Shown here piece by piece: positions 26,853-40,041 of a DNA stretch of 64,000 bases (its first letter is position 1; the number at the start of each line of letters is the position of its first letter). The position numbers were made by a program, and so were the translations under genes. The notes under the pieces were generated by a model. It was not told the origin of the DNA. It saw nothing but the letters and a program-made list of their open reading frames with translations, and searched no databases. The stretch comes from Leucogyrophana mollusca (taxonomy: Eukaryota; Basidiomycota; Agaricomycetes; Boletales), in the NCBI GenBank assembly GCA_021014945.1, contig MU266389.1, forward strand, positions 62,001 to 126,000, given 5' to 3'.

Positions 26853-28076
26853 TCAAGACACAGCGTCCGTCATGTCGGTAGGTTCCACAGTTGCCATGGT
26901 ATCTGGAGGGGGACTGGAGGTCTTCGAGGAGGGTAATGCGGTGGCTTTCCAGCCGCTCCTGAAGGATGCAATCCCGTTGATCAGGCCCAGTGCGCCTGTC
27001 CAGATCTAAAACAGCGTTCAGAGATTGTTCAAGCGGCAGTCAAGTCCTATATTGGATACTTGCCTCATTGGTGTATAGACCATGCTCCAAAGACCTTGAG
27101 GAAAGTAGTTAATCACAAGCTTCCCAGACTCTGAGACAACATACCAGTGAATAGCTAATGGTAAGTTTGCGGTATTAGCGATTAGCTCGTTCCAATACGC
27201 ATCCCATCTGTTTCCGAGATCCACGCCATCTTCCTCTGTAAGACCTTTCCCCTTCTTCAAGTTCTTCTCCCTCAGTACAAGCAGTTTTCTGTCCTCTCTG
27301 AGATGGGCGAATTGAAGGATCACATAAAGTGCCCAGAAACGACATGACCACATGGCAAGAACATTGGTGTTCAGCGTGATGCGCTTGGTGGAGCGTCCCA
27401 GCAAAGTAGTCAGAGAAGGAATTGTTGCGGGGATCAGATCGTGTGCACGGAGGTAGTATAGGTGCTCCAATGGATAGTAACCGAGCATGGACCAGCCTTG
27501 TAGGCGCTCGATCGTAAGCAACGCCCGAGTCGGAGGAGGGTTTCTCTCAATGGACGAGAGCCACTGTACAATTGGCAGCAAACCTTCGAAGAGGTATGAG
27601 GATCATGGAAGTCGTCTCTTAATGCAGAGTATTATAACTTACCCCACATTCTACCCAACATCTTAGAATCGCCAATTATGCTAGCAAAACTTGAGAAGGA
27701 CACAGCGGCAGTGCTGCTAGCATCCTTCCTGAGCCCCATACGATGCTGGAGACGTGCACGCATATGTAGGAAAGGAACGATCAGTTTGAGGGCATACTGA
27801 ATGAGCTTCATGGTAGGGTATCAGTTTGTGCTCTCGTACGACGCATGCAGACAAATCTTACTGTAAAGAGCTTGCTGTGGGCCGTCGTACGTGGTCAGAG
27901 ACATGGACGACGTGGACTGAATAGAGCGAGAATGGAGTACTCAACTCGCTGCCGCTCCAGGTGCCTAGATATCGGATGAGGTGGTCTAGCGTCTCTGAAG
28001 ATGGGACAAGCGAGAAAGAACCAAGGACAATGTCATTTAGGCGGGCAATAGTGCATGCCTTAGCGGTGCGCGACAT
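26853..28076 (-). CDS. pex11: Peroxisomal membrane protein PEX11
   Basis: Peroxin that elongates and divides peroxisomes. The first exon ends LGTWSGSD and joins across GT-AG introns to KLFT and LIQYALKLIVPFLHMRARLQHRM, the amphipathic Pex11 region. Then come SIIGDSKMLGRMW, the long exon with QGWSMLGYYPLEHLYYLRAHDLIP and ALYVILQFAHLREDRK, and a final exon starting IWTGALGLINGIASFRSGWKA with a Ser/Pro-rich tail ending AVS. Length is about 300 residues, slightly above the 240-270 usual. Its place next to two alcohol oxidase genes fits a peroxisomal oxidation neighbourhood (inference). Confidence 0.87.
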
Positions 28077-30669
<2,593 letters not shown>

Positions 30670-30896
30670 GGGTTATGATAATCCATCTCGGAAACCCCGC
30701 ATTAGAACTACGTTTTAGCATTTAGGTTTATCCAGTCAATCAATGTCCTTTGCCTCGACAAGAGCAAACCATCTGCTTATTCTCAAGGCACGCAAAGATC
30801 TCGAGATTGTCATGGCACAAAAATACAACCGATAAGACTACCAGCGCTGACATCCTGATTTTCGTCGGGAGCTCGCTTTACGTGGACGGCCAGCCC

Positions 30897-31789
30897 TCAT
30901 TGCTGTTTTTCACCATCAACCCAGACGTCCACCTTCTCGTCATAGAAGGCGACGTAACCAATCATCTGTCCGCACTCGGGCTGAGGTGTGCGGTAATACC
31001 ACACGATATCCTTGTGAACCTCGCCGTTGGGCAACTGGACGCTATAATAGTTGGCGACGCCCTATAGGGTCCGCCATTCAGAATGCGATCTTCGAAGAAA
31101 CCAAATTGTACGAACCTTATAGGGACACTCGGTCGTCGTATTCGAAGGCCTCAAGAGATCCACGCGGACGTCCGTTAGAGGCATGTAGGTTCTAACGCGT
31201 AAGCTCGTTTCGAAGAGCAGACGAGGACGATTAGTATTGGCGACCTCCACGCCATTGACCTCCACGCGTACGTGACGAGAGGACTGCAGCACATCGACAC
31301 GCTGGATCGAAATAAGCATAGGCAAACACATCAACCCTAATGGATTGAAAGTCACCTTATAGGGGTCTTTTGGATGGACGTAGATACGTTCGTCTTCTTC
31401 GAGCCAGGTATCGGCTGAGCCAAAGTTCACCTTCAGCAACCCGGCGAGCTCGCTATTTTTGTCTGTAAACTCCGTGACAGCGTCTTTGGCTTCACGATCC
31501 CCTACGACGAGGTCATAGATCTTGACTCCCTCCCGCACCTCCGAAGATTGGCGGAGGTGAGAGGACGACAAATCCGATGTGTGGAAAAAATAGGTTGGAT
31601 AGAAGGGCTTCTCCCACCTGTGAAAGAACTGAGTTGAATGTTGAATGACGTGACAAATGAATAAACATACACAAGTTTCGCTTGCTTCGTATCTACAATA
31701 TATTTACCGCCAAATAACACCCTAACGCGCCTCGGGGACGACTCGATGTATGGCTTGCCAAACGGAGGCGTTGCATCTGAGGATACCAT
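30897..31789 (-). CDS. DUF427 family protein
   Basis: Protein of unknown function with two DUF427-type halves. The first exon reads GKPYIESSPRRVRVLFGGKYIVDTKQ (in parts) and joins to WEKPFYPTYFFHTSDL across a GTGTATGT-type junction. The second half begins RVDVLQSSRHVRVEVNGVEVAN, and the last exon (from about 31067) starts GVANYYSVQLPNGEVHKDIVWYYR and ends VDVWVDGEKQQ. The repeated VRV-x-NG/GG pattern and the WYY block are typical. Convergent with the xylanase. A basidiomycete DUF427 role is not known to me. Confidence 0.85.
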
Positions 31790-32111
31790 GGTGTAAGTAA
31801 GGAGGGTTGTTTCTGTGGGAGGGGGCCGTGAGCTTTATATACAAGCAGTATGCTTACTCAGGAAGTAGGACAACTGACGTTGCTCCAGCTGAATAAGTAC
31901 AGGGGCTTTTCTGTCAAGCCTAGATTCCAATTTCTTACCAATGTTGCATGAACTGCTGTGCAGTACAATACTCCGCATGTGTCGTCGAGTTGAAGAGAAC
32001 ACAAAGTCCATTAGAAATGTTCACATAGTGACACGATAGGCAGGCCGTACAAATGATCAAGCTGTCCTAGATACGCGAAAGTCCGAGCGCGAGAGTCCCA
32101 CTCATTCTCCG
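31790..32111. other. DUF427 gene upstream region
   Basis: About 320 bases between the eIF5 stop and the DUF427 start, with a TATATAC-like stretch near 31837. No gene seen. Confidence 0.35.
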
Positions 32112-33418
32112 CTAGTCGTCGTCGTCATCATCCTCGTCGTCGTCGGCTTCTTTGAGCCAAGTCAAGAACGGCACGCTCGCCTTCCTCACTTTCTTGCTCG
32201 TCTCTTTATCGACGTACTTCTTGCTAACGTGCTCGCCCCAATGTATGACGACTTCCTCCTCCAGAACGTCGATCTGATATAAAGCCATCAAGATCTTGGG
32301 AACAGATGGGACGAGCTCAGGGTAAGTGAGGCCGACAAGCCTCTCGATACCACCAAGCAAAGATTTTTGGTGCTTCTCCGAAGTCACCATCTGCGAAGTC
32401 ATATCAGTTAATATTCCCGTGAGTAAGGCGTTTGTAGACTGACCTTCACGAAAAGAGCCTTGTATGTATCGATTTCCTTCACAACATCCTCCGTGAACAG
32501 CGCCTGGGTGAGGACAAGGATCGTCTTGTGTTTCTTTTCCACACCAAATTCCTCGGCTTTCTTGAAGATCTGGACTGAGCCGATGCCCTCTTCGCCTCTG
32601 TTCTCTTCGACCCAACGACCAAACTGTGCGTACGGGCTGTCGGCATCATCATCACTTCCATCCTCGTCTCCCATACCACCGGCAGGGGAAATGGACAAGC
32701 CTCCAACTTGGCCTTCGAGAGCCTTGACGCGAGCTTTGACAGCTTCCGCGGACGTATCGGCGGACCAGTCTTCCTTGGTGAGAGTGGTATCGGTCGTGAG
32801 CTGGGCAGCCTCTGCTTTGATCTTCTTCGTCAGCTCATCGTCCGTGTCCCCGCCCTCGCCATTCTCGTGCTCTTCCTCTCCAGGCACACCAGGTGCGGTG
32901 GCGTGAACACCGCCACCGTTCCCATTAGCCTCGCCTTTACCCTTCTTGCCCTTCTTTGGGTTCTTCATCGGATTCTTGAGGATGAAAGTGACAAGTCTGT
33001 GCCTCATGTCGACGCCTGTCCTCTCTCCGCACGCCTTGCAATCCCTGACAATATCCTCGTTCCGGCCGCTCTTGAGAATGATGAGGTCGGTCTCAGGGTT
33101 TTTGCAGGAGCGGCAAAGGACGAATTTATCGATGAAGGCGTCGAGAAGCTCCCTCAACCTCGCTGCGTCATGAGCGCCGTTAACGATATAACGGTCGTTC
33201 TTTTCGTCGAACGAGGTCTGGGCTCCAAGCTCGCAGCCGAAAAACTTGGTCGGGTACGTGGGAGGACGGGAAAGGGCACGGGCGACGTCGGACATGTTGG
33301 GAATGACGGTTTTGATACCGTTGCCTTTACCCTCAATTTTGGTGAGGAGAAGTGGCATGCGATAGCGGTAAAACTTGTCATCGACATCGCGACGAATGTT
33401 AACGATTCCTGCGGCCAT
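32112..33418 (-). CDS. tif5: Translation initiation factor eIF5
   Basis: GTPase-activating protein for eIF2 in start-codon selection. Exons 33418-32444 and 32390-32112 give 417 residues. The N-terminus [22 protein letters not shown] carries the conserved arginine finger context. A zinc finger is seen as [10 protein letters not shown]...CKACG. Then a Lys/Gly-rich linker, an acidic middle, and the C-terminal HEAT-like W2 domain ([24 protein letters not shown], then W-G-E) with the acidic end [10 protein letters not shown]. An in-frame TTG nine bases upstream is not the start; ATG at 33418 matches the family. Confidence 0.94.
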
Positions 33419-34201
33419 GCTGGGCAATGTGATTTAACGCTGCACATGATTTCCGTGGTTAGAATGCGTTGCTGCAGTCTTAAGTGATTTAGAATACGTA
33501 CGGTACTTATGGACTTTAACCTAAACGAACACGTGTGCGACGAATTATCGTGAGGAGGTCGAAGCATGAAATGTATTCTTCTGTTTTCTCCTTGACGGGG
33601 ACAGAAGGTAAAGGGAGCGGCGTTTGATGAAGAAATCGTGGGCTACGAGTAGACCGCGAATATACACTAAGTTTTGGTGAACGAGATGCCAGAAAACCTT
33701 GGACTGCAGTTGTAGGACGACTTTCGAGGGCAAGGTTGAGGGTGATGGTAGATGCTGGTCAGGAGCAAATTTATACACGCAAGTGTGTGTAGGCGTGTGT
33801 TTACGTCGCCGTGATCGGACTTTCCCGGATGACAGATCACCGACTGCTGGTGGGTACTGGCTACTCAGCGCTCAGCCCCCCGCTCTGGAGCTATGCAATC
33901 TACTGCGCTTAGGCTGAAGCGCTGAACCCCTGAGGTCCTGCTACTGTACCGGTAGCTGAGCTCATACGAGCTGGGCGTTGATTCAAATCTGCCAGGAACT
34001 TCCATGTCATTTTTCAATTCACTGGCAACCAATTTGGTCACAACTGTACAATGTCAAGAAGATTTCAGCGTTGCACCATATAAGCTAGCGCTGGCAAATA
34101 TGCGCCCTAGTCGTCTATGCCCATCATTCTGCAACACAGCAGGTTATCAATCGATCCAAATCAAAAACCAAATGGAGGTCGACATACCCCTGGCCAATGG
34201 G
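33419..34201. other. eIF5 upstream region, no gene seen
   Basis: About 780 bases between the HsbA-like gene stop and the eIF5 start. Short frames only; a CT-rich plus-strand segment near 33780-33900 is not coding. Confidence 0.4.
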
Positions 34202-34901
34202 TTACTCCGGAGTGGTTACGTAGGCGTTCAAAGCGTCAACGAATGCCGCCCTAATCGCATTCGCAACCACGCCGACACCACCACGTAGGGCACACTATTA
34301 CACGTAGAAGCAAATCGCAGGAGATAGGAGCGATGAACTTACCGGAATAGCAGTCAACACTGCCACACTAAGGCTCGCCGTGTCAGACGTCAAGAGAACA
34401 AGGTCTTTCGCAATAGCTAGCACGAGTCCATTAGACTTGGAAAAGGAAGCTTCCTTGCTAGCGAGGTTCTCCAGTGTAGTCACGAAGATGGGCTGAGATT
34501 GCTGAAGGGCCTGAAGAACAGCTTGACCGTCGGCATCCGACAACGGGGTAGATGCCTGTGAGTCCAAATTATCAGATGAGAAACCACGCGAAAAGGGTAT
34601 CACAGTACGCTGGCGGTAGTCTTCTTGACCGCATCGTCCACAGCGCTGCTCGCATAGACAATCCCCTACCGAAGAATACGCGTGAGCGGGGCCAACAGAG
34701 CAACGAGTGTGGACTGACCAAGAAATTGGAGTAGGTGGGGTTGACACCATAAGCATTAACAGAATTGTTCAATGCCACAACTTGTTTGGTGAGGTCGTTG
34801 AGATCAGTAACGACAACGCCTGCGGAGCTCCCCAAAGAGGACGCTACCGCTCCGGAAAACAGAGCAGCGAGCGCGACGTATGTACCAATGAAACGAACCA
34901 T
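34202..34901 (-). CDS. HsbA-like secreted hydrophobic surface-binding protein
   Basis: Small secreted protein resembling Aspergillus HsbA, which adsorbs to hydrophobic surfaces. The start MVRFIGTYVALAALFSGAVAS is a signal peptide. After it comes VVVTDLNDLTKQVVALNNSVNAY, a short exon near 34640-34690 (VYASSAVDDAVKKTT), a long helical exon from DADGQAVLQALQQSQPIFVTTLENLASKE (in parts) to SVAVLTAIP, and a last exon ending AFVDALNAYVTTPE. The periodic helical pattern and internal LxxL-rich heptads match the family. An in-frame extension upstream of 34901 lacks a start with signal-peptide character, so it is not used. Confidence 0.8.
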
Positions 34902-35473
34902 GATGATAGCGACTGAGGGGTTGTGAATTGGATTGTCTTGCAAGGGACTTATGAGATGAGTTCAGGAAGGAGCTTGGGTAAAGGCTTTTGTACATTCCAT
35001 AGGATCGCTGATCATCGCTAGAACAGCGTGGCTGGTATCCACACTTGTAATGTCCAGCGGGCACCTGCCAATTGCTTGACACCCAATATTTTAGAAGCAG
35101 TGAGGCATGCGGGGTGGATTGCGCTTCTTGGCTTCTTTGTGGGGTAAAACATGAATGTAAGAGGAGTAGCAGCGCGGACACATCTCGACTGAGAATGTAC
35201 CTTACTTGACGAGCAGTGGTCTGGGCAAGAACGACATGGGATCCACCCAGACATTTCTGAGTCCCTAGAGGATCCACTGGCGTGAAGAGCGTTATTCGTG
35301 AGCTTGTCTCTATGCAGTGTTTGAGAAGGGAAAAATATATCGCGCAACATATTATATTCGTCCTAAACCTAACCTCGAAGCAGACTTTCTGAGAGGAGTT
35401 CACTGTGGGCCCTCGATCCTCACACCTATAGCTTACATGAGCCACGCTCGCTGCTCAACCGATCCGCAGCGAG
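34902..35473. other. HsbA-like gene upstream region
   Basis: About 570 bases between the glutathione peroxidase stop and the HsbA-like ATG. No coding evidence. Confidence 0.35.
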
Positions 35474-36369
35474 TCACGCTGAAAGGAGCTTCTCGACGGC
35501 GGAATCTATTGCCTGAGGAGTTGTCGTGGAAGCCCATCGCTGCACGACGTTGCCATTCTTGTCGATCAAGAACTTCTCAAAGTTCCACTACGGTGTTGGG
35601 ATGCTCAGAATCGAGAATCCGTTGTTGGAAACAGCACGCACCTTGATTCGCGTGAGTCCCATGATTCCGGCCTTCTCGTTCTTGAGCCACTTGTACGCCG
35701 CATTTGTGTTGTCTCCGTTGACGTCGGATTTCTTCATCAGGGGGAAGTTGACCCCGTGGTTGAGAGTGCAGAAGGACGCGATATCCGAATCATCTCCGGG
35801 TTCCTGTCCACCGAACTGGATAGAGTAAACGGTAAGACGAGAGATGGCACAGCGGCAGTGATAGCAACCCATACCTGATTACAGGGGAAACCAAGGATCA
35901 CAAAGCCTTGCTCTTTGTACTTGTCGTAAAGCGCCTGAAGGCCTATACGCATTGATCAGTACACAATCGGTGCGATGAGCGGCCCGATGCCTGCAGACCT
36001 TTGTATTGAGGCGTGAAACCACTGCACAGGCGCGTCGGTTCAAAGATTCGGTGTCATTGAAGACGAAACTCACCACTGGGAGGCCACATTGACAATAAGC
36101 ACAACTTTGCCCTTCAATTGGTCGAAATTGTACGAGGTCCCGTTGGGAAGATCGGCCTTGAGGTCGTAGAAGGTAGTTGCGGACATTGTTGTGGTCTTCG
36201 ATGACTGGGAGTAGGTGGTCTGAGAGCTGCAGCTGAGGGAAAAGGCGCGCTGGTGCAAAGGTTTGGGAGGGAGAAAATGTCTAGTATGGAGAGGACTGGT
36301 TGTGGTTACTGATACTAGTCGTGATTGGAACAAACGAGCACCAATGGTGAGCTGTCGCACCACCGACAT
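35474..36369 (-). CDS. Glutathione peroxidase (Gpx/Hyr1 type)
   Basis: Thiol peroxidase that reduces peroxides and may relay oxidant signals. Five exons: 36369 to about 36073, then [46 protein letters not shown]..., and [12 protein letters not shown] ending VEKLLSA. The peroxidatic residue is Cys (VASQCGFT, across the first splice), not selenocysteine; the resolving motif [13 protein letters not shown] and the third conserved WNFEKFL are present. The first 61 residues are basic and Ser/Thr-rich without acids, like a mitochondrial presequence, and a second Met ([13 protein letters not shown]) begins the core enzyme. Two isoforms from two starts are plausible. Confidence 0.9.
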
Positions 36370-38220
36370 CGGGCGGGAGCGCTTTGAAAGCCGGCCGTCG
36401 GGATCAAATCGCTCATCACGGCATCTGTCGGCACGTCTTTATTTTAGTCTCCGTGACGATATATTACCAGCTCCGCCTATATGGCCTCTAAACCTAAAAA
36501 ACCTGGCTTTTGTTCTCAGTGCTCTGCATGCTCAGTAAACCCTTCTTTAACAGACTTGGGACTCTGATATCAACGGTGGGTGATAACGGGCTCGAGGTGA
36601 CTGCGCCGGTCGAGCTCGTCTTCAGCATCACGGTTAGTGTCCCTTCCTCTCTGTCTTAATGATGATTCGTTTATCACCAAATCGGAAGCCTTGTGTGGGC
36701 GATGGTGAAAACTCACAACAAAAAACTAAGAACAGCCATCTGACCTCTTCATTTCCGGATTATGTTCTGCAGCAACCGTTCACTGACGAATACCTTTTTT
36801 CAGGATTGGCCGGAGCGCGAAGACTGGGGCTGCTGTGGAACGTGTGGGCTTCATCCCACCTTGTTATCGTACTCTTACCACGGGTGACTTTTGTCCATGT
36901 CTTACTCCTGCAATGAAGATTCCGCTGTGCACCAGATCCATTTGGATGTTGACAAGACAATAACTCGGAGCGGTCACCTCTGATCGTTCTTGATGTACCA
37001 TTGTGACTGATATCCAGCACGTCCTTTGTCCAGTTGGCCTGAAAATGCGTTGGGATCGAGCACTCAGACATGGTTACTCGGATCTATCTTGTGCCATGTA
37101 AGCTGCAGTCCCGGTGAGATAAATCAGTTCGCGGGCGCAGGAAAGCGTACAATTAATTATAAAACTTTGAGGGGCAGAGGCTATCAACCTTCAACTATGC
37201 TCTCACGGGTTCGCGTTCAAGGACGTCGCGGCGCAGCACAGTGCCGCGTATTCGTGCGAGTTTATCCCTGTTCATCCTTCCCCCTGACTTGAAAATTCGA
37301 CTTCCGCGGCGAGTGAGGCCTGCTCACTGTCAAATGCCTCCTCCAGATCCGCTATGTGCCGCACCCATGGCCCACCAAGATGTCCGACTTAGTATGCCTT
37401 GTTCAGGATAGACGTCCAGTTATGAACAACTTATCTGTTGCTCGTACTGATCTTGCTATTGCCGGACCTCCGTATTCACGGCGGGCACTGTTCCTGGCCC
37501 ATCAAAGTATCCGACTCGCTACGCTTCCTTCGCCAGGCGATCTAATAATGTGTATGTTCTGCTATGGATGACTTCACCGAGTTGTCACCGGGGGGCGGTA
37601 TGTGACGGGTGACCTGGAGGACGCTCTTAACAAAGCTCTGCATTAAATGACAGGATTCCTCTGCTCATATCAACTCTCTTGAAGATGTGACATATCGGGG
37701 AAGATAGTCTGCTTCTTTTCCATGTATATTCAGAAAAAAACAAAAAGGAGGGAGAGAAAATTAAATTCCTACGCGACACAAAAACGTGTATGTATAGGTC
37801 ACAAATTGTGCTGACAAGAACTCTCCTTAGGAATCTCAGACCCTGACTACTGCTAGGGATCATTCCTGCGGTGCTCTACCAAAGTGTCCGACATACCACG
37901 CCTTTTGGGTTTGGTGGGGCAGGAGCGGTCCCCGACAGTCGGGCCCGGCATCTGTCGCGCCTTAGGGCCCGTTCGGCTCCCTGATCTTATGAGATTTGTC
38001 CTGCCAAAAAAATGGGGGCGGATGCGTTGTGGGACCGGAGAGCGGGTCTTCGGAGTGCGAGTAGGTGGGTTCGCTTCCATGTCTCCTCGTCCATTTCCCC
38101 CTATAAGATGGCGGAGGTTATGCTAAGGAATCACATCCCTCCGCCACTGTTGCAATTATGCAGGTATGCTGTTGTCCCTCCGAGGTTTACAGTTTAATTG
38201 ACCAACAAGTTTACCAAGAC
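36370..38220. other. Large gene-free divergent region
   Basis: About 1.85 kb between the glutathione peroxidase and the small secreted protein, which diverge. No frame on either strand shows a family motif or consistent splicing. Three short degenerate copies of a CCAxCAAAGTGTCCGACT-like motif occur near 37372, 37499 and 37877. Otherwise nothing is recognised. Confidence 0.4.
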
Positions 38221-38716
38221 ATGGTCGCACTCAAGGCACTCGCCAGCCTCGCATCGTCTGCGGTCTTAGTTGCCGCAAGCTACTGCGAGTTACCTTCAAT
38301 AGGCAAGCACGGCTACCGAATTGACGTCTGGGACGGGGAGAACTGTCATAAGCACGAACATCACGAGACGTTCTACGGCACTTGGCCCGCACTGTGGCCC
38401 GCTTCCTCGTGGTGCTTTTGCAACTCTATTGCCCCGGCGCTGGTGGGCAAAGTCAAGTCGTTCACTGTGGCCAATGGTCATATACCCATCATAGCGACGG
38501 CTCTTTGGACGGGGCATGATTGTACAGGGGAGGCTATAAGTGAGTAACTCAAGAGTGTGGCGGCACCACGTGGTTTTTCTTTTGCGTTTTGGAGCAGCTC
38601 TAATGCGAATGCATCTTGTTTTCCCCTTAGCGAGGAAGCACGCCAACTGGATCGATAATAACGTTACAGGCGATAGAGTGCACTTACGATCGTTCAGAAT
38701 TTGCATGGTTCCGTAA
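38221..38716 (+). CDS. Small secreted cysteine-containing protein
   Basis: Unrecognised family. Exons 38221-38539 and 38631-38716 give 134 residues. The N-terminus MVALKALASLASSAVLVAASY is a signal peptide; the mature chain of about 114 residues has six Cys (YCEL, ENCHKH, WCFCN, HDCTG, RICMVP), enough for three disulfides. A His cluster HKHEHHE follows the second Cys. One NxT sequon (NNVT) is present. Size and Cys content resemble fungal small secreted proteins, but no function can be assigned. The splice keeps phase (A/CG gives Thr), and the reading frame ends cleanly at a TAA. Confidence 0.7.
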
Positions 38717-39115
38717 CGGTCAGGGCTCAGCGTTGCGTTGGTAGTTACAAGTTTGTGGCGAGAGGGGGCGCATGTGGTCGTTGTAAGCTTGTATCGCATT
38801 GCAACACATTGCTGATAAAACATGTCGCTGATTTGTTTTGGTTGAGCGAGGGTTTCGCGGCAATGGCTAAGAGTGGTGATCGGTAGCTACAACTGAGCTA
38901 TAGTGATTACACTAATCCAAATTGTCCTCCTGAGTGGGCTCTTCGTCCTTGGTCTGTGCGTGGCCTTTGTAGCGGGGCATGATGCTAATTTACGGGGTAA
39001 GTGTCGGTGTGCGAGAGAACGGAATGAACATGTACCCTTGTACGTCGCTCATCTCTTGCATGAGCTCGCTCTCGCCCTTGTGTCCACGCCATTTCGGACT
39101 GAATATAGAGGGACG
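38717..39115. other. Convergent 3' spacer
   Basis: About 400 bases between the small secreted protein and the GFA-type gene, which converge. No gene recognised. Confidence 0.35.
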
Positions 39116-39945
39116 TCAGTATCTACACGACGAGGAGAGATTCAGAGGGCCTGACACGCCGTCTGGGACCTCCATGACGCGCTGGCCGTAGAAGATGTGG
39201 CAGGTGGGCTGGAAGTGGAGGGGGACTTGTTGGTAATATCCGGGGTCGTGCACGTCCGAGTGTTGCGGGTCGTGACGGCCTTTGATATCCTGAGTGACGT
39301 CCTGGTCGTGATTGCGTGATTTTGCGGGCTTAAATCTGAAGCTGGATGGGTAGGCGAGGACGGTACGGCGGCCTTCGTCGAAGAGGGGGGAGCGGCAGGT
39401 GTTGCAGGATACTTTGCAGGGGACGTTGTGTGCGGCTTTGCGTGTCTGAGTGGAGAAGCAGTGGAGAGAGTCGTTTTCATTCCTGAGGAGGCGAACGGAG
39501 GTCTTACGAGCGGTTCAGTTACACCGAGACTGTGATCGATGTGCGAGGAATATACCTTTGGGAATATGACAGCCCATTGGAAGGGAGCGCCATGCAAGCG
39601 CTGACACTGTCTGCAGTGACAGTGCTTCGCGTCGACGGGCTCGCCATGGAACTCGAAGGCGACGTTCCCGCACCAGCACTCGCTCGTGTACTCTACGGTA
39701 AATAAGCCGCCTTCACTTACCCACCAGTAGGGGGGTTTGTGCATCCAGTCATGTTCGTAGTCGCCGCCACGTGCGCTGGGGGTTGCACCAGGGCCGTCTG
39801 CTGTGGGGCCGTGCCAGCCGGTGTCGGGTATGGGTTTTTTAGAGTCTGCGTCTGGTTCTTTGGTGTGGTCTGGAGGGGGATGGTGGATGGAGGAGTGGGG
39901 GCCTGGGATAGACTTTGACTCGGGGTGAGCGTTGGCGATGATCAT
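39116..39945 (-). CDS. GFA/CENP-V type zinc protein
   Basis: Member of the glutathione-dependent formaldehyde-activating (GFA) fold family; exact reaction unknown. Two exons joined across about 39480-39556. The first 80 residues are Pro/His/Lys-rich and probably disordered. The zinc-binding core reads ECWCGNVAFEFHG, KHCHCRQCQRLHGAPFQWAVIF and, in exon 2, VSCNTCRSPLFDEGRRTVLAYPSSF (in parts), so the C-x-C, C-x-C-x2-C and C-x2-C clusters are complete. The C-terminus has HIFYGQRVMEVPDGVSG, typical of this family. A role in formaldehyde handling would suit the nearby methanol oxidases, but that is only inference. Confidence 0.85.
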
Positions 39946-40041
39946 CGTTGTGGAAGAGGAGGATAGGGGTCTGATGTCATCTTTGATAAGTACGCGTTCG
40001 TTACGTAACAGGCGTCCAAGCGTTCATCTCTTACGGCGACG
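39946..40041. promoter_or_regulatory. Very short bidirectional promoter
   Basis: Only 96 bases separate the start codons of the GFA-type gene (minus) and the DUF1295 gene (plus). Confidence 0.45.

Noticed and set aside
32460..33487. Long plus-strand frames opposite eIF5
   Set aside because: Antisense shadows of the GC-rich eIF5 exon; no family resemblance, while the minus strand encodes clear eIF5.
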